A stretch of DNA of 64,000 bases, taken from contig NZ_JAKGSD010000028.1 of the NCBI RefSeq assembly GCF_021654135.1, forward strand, positions 46,179 to 110,178. The letters run 5' to 3'. Position numbers and translations under genes: made by a program. Below, piece by piece: positions 59,129-64,000 of this stretch. The number at the start of each line of letters is the position of its first letter. The first letter of the stretch is position 1. This DNA is from Amycolatopsis tucumanensis (lineage in GTDB: Bacteria; Actinomycetota; Actinomycetes; Mycobacteriales; Pseudonocardiaceae). Below the pieces are notes generated by a model. That model was not told where the DNA came from and ran no database searches. It was given only the letters and a program-made list of their open reading frames with translations.

Positions 59129-60129
59129 CGAAGACACTCACCAGGACCCGCACGGCAGCACGCCGCTCGGTGCTCGTCTGCGTCGGGCTCGCGGTCGCGA
59201 TCCTCGGCTTCGGGGTGCTCGCCCTGGGCACCGGGTCGATCTCCGTCGCGCCGCTCGACGTCGTCCGCACCCTGCTCGGCAACGGCAGCCGCATCACGAA
59301 CTTCGCCGTGCTCGACCTCCGGCTGCCCCGGGTGCTCATCGCGCTGGCCGTCGGCGCCGCGCTCGGCATGAGCGGCGCCGTGTTCCAGAGCCTGTCCCGC
59401 AACCCGCTCGGCAGCCCCGACATCATCGGCTTCAACTACGGCGCCACCACCGGCGGCCTGCTGGTCATCCTGCTCTCCGGCGGCGGCACCCTGGCCGTCT
59501 CCGGCGGCGCGCTCGCCGGCGGGCTGGTCACCGCCATCGCCGTGTACGTCCTCGCCTGGCAGCGCGGCGTCCGCGGCTCCCGGCTGGTCCTGGTCGGCAT
59601 CGGCATCAGCGCGATCCTCCAGGCGATCAACTTCTACCTGATCGTCAACGCCCAGATCGCCGACGTCGCCCGCGCGACCGTCTGGCTCACCGGCAGCCTC
59701 AACAACCTCGGCTGGACCCAGTTCTGGCCGCTGGTGATCGCCCTGGTCGTGTTGATCCCGCTGCTGCTCGCGGGCGCCCGCCGCCTCGACATGCTCGAGA
59801 TGGGCGACGACGCCGCGGCCGCGCTCGGCGTGCGGGTCGAGCGCAGCCGCGTGTACCTGCTGATCGTCGGCACCGCGGCGTGCGCCATCGCGACCGCCGC
59901 CGCCGGGCCGATCGCCTTCGTGTCCCTCACCGCGCCCCAGCTGGCGAAACGGCTCACCCGGGCCGCCGGGGCGGGCATCCTCCCGGCCGCGTGGATGGGC
60001 GCGTTGCTGGTGCTGGTCGCGGACTTCGCCGCCCAGCGGGTCGCCGGGGCGTCGACGCTCCCGGTGGGCGTGGCGACCGCCGCACTCGGTGGCGCCTACC
60101 TCGGCTGGCTCCTCTGGCGCCGCCGCTGA
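59125..60129 (+). CDS. FecCD-family siderophore permease (FepG-like)
   Basis: A 334-residue second membrane subunit. It shows RLPRVLIALAVGAALGMSGAVFQ, NPLGSPDIIGFNYGA and the ATPase-contact loop GPIAFVSLTAPQLAKRL. It is coupled to the first permease by ATGA and followed by a strong terminator. A matching FepC-type ATPase is absent from the window, so a shared ATPase encoded elsewhere must drive uptake. Confidence 0.93.
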   Translation: MTKTLTRTRTAARRSVLVCVGLAVAILGFGVLALGTGSISVAPLDVVRTLLGNGSRITNFAVLDLRLPRVLIALAVGAALGMSGAVFQSLSRNPLGSPDIIGFNYGATTGGLLVILLSGGGTLAVSGGALAGGLVTAIAVYVLAWQRGVRGSRLVLVGIGISAILQAINFYLIVNAQIADVARATVWLTGSLNNLGWTQFWPLVIALVVLIPLLLAGARRLDMLEMGDDAAAALGVRVERSRVYLLIVGTAACAIATAAAGPIAFVSLTAPQLAKRLTRAAGAGILPAAWMGALLVLVADFAAQRVAGASTLPVGVATAALGGAYLGWLLWRRR

Positions 60130-60135
60130 ACGCGC

Positions 60136-60164
60136 GACGGCCCCGGGCGCCGCCCGGGGCCGTC
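60136..60164. terminator. Terminator between convergent permease and salicylate synthase genes
   Basis: A perfect 13-bp stem (GACGGCCCCGGGC and its complement) with a three-base loop lies between the two stops and is flanked by AAAA on one side, useful for either strand. Confidence 0.8.
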
Positions 60165-60174
60165 GAAAACCAGC

Positions 60175-61485
60175 TCAGGCTCGCACCACGAACGGCGCCA
60201 CCGAGCCCAGCTTCTCGCACGTCTCCTCGAACTCACGTTCCGGCGTGGAGTCCGCGACGATCCCCGCGCCCGCGCGCAGCCACGCCTGCGCGCCCTCCTG
60301 GTACACCGCCCGCAGCACCAGCGCCGCGTCCAGTGATCCGTCCTCGGAAAGCGCTATCACCGCGCCGCTGTACAACCCGCGCGGGTCGTCCATCCGGGAG
60401 ATCGCGTCGAGCGACTCGCGCTTGGGAATGCCGGACGCCGTCACCGCCGGGAACACCGCCTCCAGCGCGTCCCACGCCGACCGGCCGTCCGCGAGGTCCC
60501 CGTTCACCAGCGAAGCCAGGTGCTGCACGCTGCCCCGCTCCTTGATGCCCATGAAATCCCCGACCCGCACCGATTCCGGCACGCACACCCGCCGCATCTC
60601 CTCCTGCGCGGTCCGCACGGACACGGCGTGCTCGAACACCTCCTTGGGGTCCGATTCGAGCTCGGCCCGCGCGGCCGCGTCCGCCTCGCTGCCCCGCCCG
60701 AACGCACGCGTCCCGGCCAGCGGCTGCGTCGTGACCCGCCCGCTCCCGTCGACCGACACGACGATCTCCGGGCTGAACCCGGCCGCCTCGGCGCCGTTCA
60801 ACCGCAACAGGAACGACCGGGCGGGGGTGTTGCCGCGCCGCCCCAGTTCGTAGGTCGCGACCAGGTCCGCCGGGAACGGGATCCGCACGACCCGCGACAG
60901 GATCACCTTCTGGTACTGCCCCTGCCGGATCTCCTTGACCGCCTGGGCGACCCGCTCGCGGTAGCTCTCGCCGCCCGCGCGGACGTCCACCTCGGCGGCA
61001 CGTGGCGTGTCGGCCTCGATGGACGCTTCGAGGATCTCCCGCACCCGTGCGCGCTCCCCCGCGTCGACACCGCGGATGCGGACCGACTGCCCGTCCAGCC
61101 GCACCTCGGTGCGCGGCACGATCACCCGCACCACCTCACCGGGCGGCGGCACGGCGCCGCGCAGCCCGAGCCCCGGCACCAGCCCGGCGAACGAGAAGTG
61201 CACGCGACCGTAGGCGTTCCACCCCGTCACCGGCAGCTCCGCGAGCGCCGACCGCATCGCCTCGCCCGGCGACCCGGTCCACGCACGATCGGTCACCTCG
61301 TCGCCGTACGAGATGCGCACTCGCTCGGCGTCGAGCGACACCGTCGCGAGGGCACCGCCGGCGAACGTCCACACGCCGTCGCGTTCGTAGACGACGTAGT
61401 CGTCGAACCCGGCGCGCGCCAGTCTGGTCACAAGGCTAAGTGGCTCAGCCACTGAGCCGGTTTCCTCGACGTCGTACTCGGTCAC
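60175..61485 (-). CDS. Salicylate synthase (MbtI/Irp9-like)
   Basis: A 436-residue chorismate-utilising enzyme converting chorismate to salicylate through isochorismate. It closely follows MbtI in its core: GQYQKVILSRVVRIP (with the general-base Lys), QPLAGTRAFGRG, ERGSVQHLAS, FPAVTASGIPK and LRAGAGIVADSTPEREFEET. The TASGIPK form fits salicylate synthases. GTG 61485 has GAGGAG upstream and overlaps the stop of the hydroxylase gene (GTGA). It supplies the starter unit of the siderophore. Confidence 0.94.
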   Translation of the reverse strand: MTEYDVEETGSVAEPLSLVTRLARAGFDDYVVYERDGVWTFAGGALATVSLDAERVRISYGDEVTDRAWTGSPGEAMRSALAELPVTGWNAYGRVHFSFAGLVPGLGLRGAVPPPGEVVRVIVPRTEVRLDGQSVRIRGVDAGERARVREILEASIEADTPRAAEVDVRAGGESYRERVAQAVKEIRQGQYQKVILSRVVRIPFPADLVATYELGRRGNTPARSFLLRLNGAEAAGFSPEIVVSVDGSGRVTTQPLAGTRAFGRGSEADAAARAELESDPKEVFEHAVSVRTAQEEMRRVCVPESVRVGDFMGIKERGSVQHLASLVNGDLADGRSAWDALEAVFPAVTASGIPKRESLDAISRMDDPRGLYSGAVIALSEDGSLDAALVLRAVYQEGAQAWLRAGAGIVADSTPEREFEETCEKLGSVAPFVVRA

Positions 61486-62801
61486 GCCCACTCCTCGGCT
61501 TTCACACCACTGACCGCGTACTCGGCAGGCCAGTCCAACGACGGTTCCCTGCGGTCGAGGATCGAGCGCAGGATTTCGCCGACCCGCACCGCGGTGTTCG
61601 AGAGCAGGGACGAGGTGATGCCGTGCGAGTGCTCGGTCCCGCCCTGCAGGTAGAGCCCGGCCTTCACGTCCGGGGTGACGAGCCGGTAGTCGCGCTCGAT
61701 CCGCAGGCGGCCGTGCTCGTCGCGGCGGCACTTGGCGGCCAGCTCGCCGAGCAGCGACGTCGGATCGGCCGGACGGTATCCGGTGGAGTAGACGACGAGG
61801 TCCGCGTCCAGCACGGTCTTCTCGCCGGTGGTCAGGGATTCGATCGCCATCCGGACGCCGGACTCGGTTTCGGTGACGTCGATGGGGCGGCACGCGTTGA
61901 AGATCCGCAGCCGCTGGACGCCCTGCACCTTCTCGCGGTAGACGCGGCGGTACAGGTCGTCGATGAGGTCGAGGTCGACGGCCGAGTAGTTGGTGTTGCC
62001 GTGGTAGTCCATCAGGCGGCGCTTGACGTCCTCCGGCGCGGTGTAGAACGCGTCGACCGCTTCCGGGTCGAAGATCCGGTTCGCGAACGAGCTGTCGTCC
62101 GACGGGCTGTAGCCGTAGCGGGCGAACACCGAGCACACCTCGGCGCGCGGGAACTTGTCGTGCAGGAACGCGGTGACCTCCGCGGCGCTCTGCCCGGCGC
62201 CGACGACGATGCACCGCTCGGGGTCGGACACCTTGTCGATGCGGTGCAGCAGCTGGTGGTTGTGCCAGATCCGGTCACTGACCGTGACACCCTCCGGGAG
62301 GTTGGGCCGCAGCCCGGTGCCGAACACGACGTTGCGGGCGCGCAGCACCTGCCCGTCCGTGGTCCGCACGTCGAACAACGATTCCTCGCCCGGAACCGGC
62401 GTGATCCCGGCGACCTCGCGGTCGTAGGAGACGAGGTCATCGACCTTCGCCGCCGACCACTCCAGGTAGTCGTGGAACTCGATCCGCAGCGGGAAGAGGT
62501 TCTTGTGGTTGATGAAGTCGACGAGGCGCCCCTGACTGTGCAGGTAGGACAGGAAGCTGAACTCGCTGGCCGGATTGCGCATGGTGACGAGGTCCTTGAG
62601 GAACGACACCTGCATCGTGGCGTTGTCCAGCAACATCCCCCGGTGCCAGCCGAACCGCGGCTGACGCTCGAGGAAGTGCGCGGTGACCGCCTCCCCGCCG
62701 CCGGCGTTGTGCTCGGTGACGGCGATCGCCAGTGCGAGATTCGAAGGGCCGAAGCCGACCCCGACCAGGTCGTAGACCGGAACTTCCTGCGGTTCTGGCA
62801 T
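61482..62801 (-). CDS. L-ornithine N5-monooxygenase (CchB/PvdA type)
   Basis: A 439-residue FAD- and NADPH-dependent N-hydroxylating enzyme that forms N5-hydroxy-ornithine. It has the FAD motif GVGFGPSNLALA near residue 14, FLKDLVTMRNPASEFSFL, the NADPH motif VVGAGQSAAEV near 205 and the late YSTGYRP. The product feeds the formyltransferase and, unformylated, possibly the last NRPS module. It is coupled to the salicylate synthase gene and divergent from the formyltransferase across a gap with iron boxes. Confidence 0.94.
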   Translation of the reverse strand: MPEPQEVPVYDLVGVGFGPSNLALAIAVTEHNAGGGEAVTAHFLERQPRFGWHRGMLLDNATMQVSFLKDLVTMRNPASEFSFLSYLHSQGRLVDFINHKNLFPLRIEFHDYLEWSAAKVDDLVSYDREVAGITPVPGEESLFDVRTTDGQVLRARNVVFGTGLRPNLPEGVTVSDRIWHNHQLLHRIDKVSDPERCIVVGAGQSAAEVTAFLHDKFPRAEVCSVFARYGYSPSDDSSFANRIFDPEAVDAFYTAPEDVKRRLMDYHGNTNYSAVDLDLIDDLYRRVYREKVQGVQRLRIFNACRPIDVTETESGVRMAIESLTTGEKTVLDADLVVYSTGYRPADPTSLLGELAAKCRRDEHGRLRIERDYRLVTPDVKAGLYLQGGTEHSHGITSSLLSNTAVRVGEILRSILDRREPSLDWPAEYAVSGVKAEEWA

Positions 62802-62828
62802 GCCCGTCCTATCCGTAGATGTACAACC

Positions 62829-62867
62829 GAGGCAACCCTAACCTAAGTTAGGGGAGGCTTAACTACT
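62829..62867. promoter_or_regulatory. Two iron boxes in the divergent hydroxylase/formyltransferase promoter
   Basis: Box 1 (62829-62847, minus strand) reads TTAGGTTAGGGTTGCCTCG. Box 2 (62849-62867, plus strand) reads TTAGGGGAGGCTTAACTAC, about 14 of 19 consensus positions. Together they contain the exact palindrome CCCTAAC-CTAA-GTTAGGG (62837-62854). Each box faces one of the divergent genes. Confidence 0.85.
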
Positions 62868-62907
62868 ACATTCGGGCGTGATGTTGATCCCGGAACGAGG
62901 AGGACCG

Positions 62908-63846
62908 ATGCGGGTCGCGATGTTCGGCTACCAGACGTGGGGGCACCGCACGCTGCGTGCACTGCTGGACGCCGGTCACGAGGTGGTGCTCGTCGTGACA
63001 CACCCGAAGAGCGACCACGCCTACGAAAAGATCTGGTCCGACTCGGTCGCGGATCTCGCCAGGCAGAACGGTGTTCCGGTGATCGAACGCAACCGCCCCG
63101 ACAACGACGTGACGGCCGCGCTCAAGGAGGCCGGCCCGGAGATCATCGTCGCGAACAACTGGCGCACCTGGCTGCCGCCGGAAATCTTCAACCTGCCGCC
63201 CCGGGGCACCCTCAACGTGCACGATTCGCTGTTGCCCGCATACGCCGGTTTCTCGCCGTTGATCTGGGCGCTGATCAACGGGGAGAAGGAGGTGGGCGTG
63301 ACCGCGCACATGATGAACGACGAGCTGGACGCGGGCGACATCATCCTGCAACGATCCGTCGAGGTCGGCCCTCGTGACACGGTGACGGACCTGTTCCACC
63401 GCACGGTGGACCTCATCGAACCGGTCGTCTCGGAAGCCCTGGCGAAGCTCGAATCAGGAAATTACGAGCCGGTACCCCAGGACCTTTCCAAGGCGAGCTT
63501 CTTCCACAAGCGGTCCATCGAGGACAGTCGCATCGACTGGACCTGGCCTGCCGAGGACATCGACCGCCTGGTCCGCGCCCAGTCCGACCCGTACCCGAAC
63601 GCCTTCACCACCCACAAGGGACAGACCATCCGGATCACCAAGGCGTCCGTCTCGAAGGGACGGTACGGCGGCACACCCGGCCGGATCTTCATCCCCGAAG
63701 GCGACGGAGTGGTGATCGTCGCCGGCGCGGATGCCAGGTTCGGCAAGAACCACGGCCTGGTCATCGAACAGGTCCGCCTGGAAGACGGCACAGAGCTGGC
63801 GGCCACCGAGTACTTCACGAAGATGGGCGGCTACCTAGGCCGCTGA
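62908..63846 (+). CDS. N5-hydroxyornithine formyltransferase (CchA-like)
   Basis: A 312-residue homologue of methionyl-tRNA formyltransferase that formylates hydroxy-ornithine from 10-formyl-tetrahydrofolate. The catalytic Asn-His-Asp set is visible in LNVHDSLLPAYAGFSP and MNDELDAGDI. ACGAGGAGG precedes ATG 62908 (MRVAMFGYQTWG); an upstream ATG at 62878 is less likely since it would put the ribosome binding site inside the gene. Together with the ornithine hydroxylase and the matching A-domain code it defines formyl-hydroxy-ornithine as a building block. Confidence 0.93.
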   Translation: MRVAMFGYQTWGHRTLRALLDAGHEVVLVVTHPKSDHAYEKIWSDSVADLARQNGVPVIERNRPDNDVTAALKEAGPEIIVANNWRTWLPPEIFNLPPRGTLNVHDSLLPAYAGFSPLIWALINGEKEVGVTAHMMNDELDAGDIILQRSVEVGPRDTVTDLFHRTVDLIEPVVSEALAKLESGNYEPVPQDLSKASFFHKRSIEDSRIDWTWPAEDIDRLVRAQSDPYPNAFTTHKGQTIRITKASVSKGRYGGTPGRIFIPEGDGVVIVAGADARFGKNHGLVIEQVRLEDGTELAATEYFTKMGGYLGR

Positions 63847-63874
63847 AAGCGGCGGTTGTCTTTGAACCCAACGA

Positions 63875-64000
63875 AGCTGGGTGGTCATCCCGTCGCCTGA
63901 CACCGGCGCGATCACCTTGAGCCAGGGCCGCAACCCTCGCTGGGTCCGGCAGCCGAACATGCCAACCTTGCGGCCCTGGCTCAAGGTGATATGCACAAAC
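63875..64000. repeat. Long palindromic element, family A, copy 2 (cut by window end)
   Basis: The copy is in the opposite orientation to that at 8797-8955. The left outer arm 63875-63895 repeats the outer arm of copy 1. The inner arms (63911-63933 and 63968-63990) pair perfectly over 23 bp around a loop of 34 nt, the same loop length as copy 1. The right outer arm should lie just past the window end. No gene is seen after the formyltransferase. Confidence 0.9.

Overview
The window is high-GC actinobacterial DNA. Gene content and order point to the Pseudonocardiales, most likely Amycolatopsis or a close relative. Supporting signs are the gene block tRNA-Trp/secE/nusG/rplK/rplA/rplJ/rplL/mkl, a hadA-hadB pair beside rpmG, frequent GTG/TTG starts, IdeR/DmdR-type iron boxes, and a mixed phenolate-hydroxamate siderophore NRPS locus of the amychelin kind.

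Region 1 (1-11.3 kb) is mostly conserved core. On the minus strand it carries tRNA-Thr, tRNA-Met, rpmG, hadA, hadB, a MazEF-like toxin-antitoxin pair, tRNA-Trp, secE, nusG, rplK, rplA, rplJ, rplL and a partial mkl ATPase. A proline-rich membrane protein, a class I aminotransferase and a secreted SGNH hydrolase lie on the plus strand. The rplJ leader contains a terminator-like attenuator. The rplK-rplA spacer contains a broken duplicate of the end of rplK.

Region 2 (11.3-30.1 kb) is accessory and regulatory. It holds a membrane-bound GAF/degenerate-GGDEF/EAL protein, lon behind a HAIR (HspR) operator, a DedA protein, two NarL-type two-component systems, a Spo0M homologue, a multicopper oxidase with a small membrane partner, and a divergent TetR/MFS pair with a palindromic operator. 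It ends with a glycosyltransferase plus debranching-enzyme-like operon behind a perfect CIRCE (HrcA) operator, which is an unexpected place for that element.

Region 3 (30.1-63.8 kb) is one iron-regulated siderophore locus. It contains a lipoprotein receptor, three NRPSs with MbtH, an alpha/beta hydrolase, an EntS-like exporter, an aryl-AMP ligase, two FecCD permeases, a salicylate synthase, an ornithine N-hydroxylase and an N-formyltransferase. Salicylate is made, activated and loaded on the N-terminal carrier domain of the promoter-distal NRPS. Domain logic (E domains paired with D-accepting C domains) gives the assembly order distal gene, middle gene, proximal gene, the reverse of the transcription order. 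The predicted backbone is salicyl-heterocycle, Ser, D-Ser, Ser, D-formyl-hydroxy-Orn, D-(hydroxy)Orn. No NRPS carries a thioesterase. Between the ligase and the first permease is a 205-codon open frame made of 14-residue repeats, joined by GTGA overlaps at both ends.

The window also carries two families of long palindromic intergenic elements (two copies each), a 78-bp tandem array and a 516-bp near-identical tract shared by two serine A domains. Coordinates of starts and short sites were read by eye and may be off by a base or two in places.
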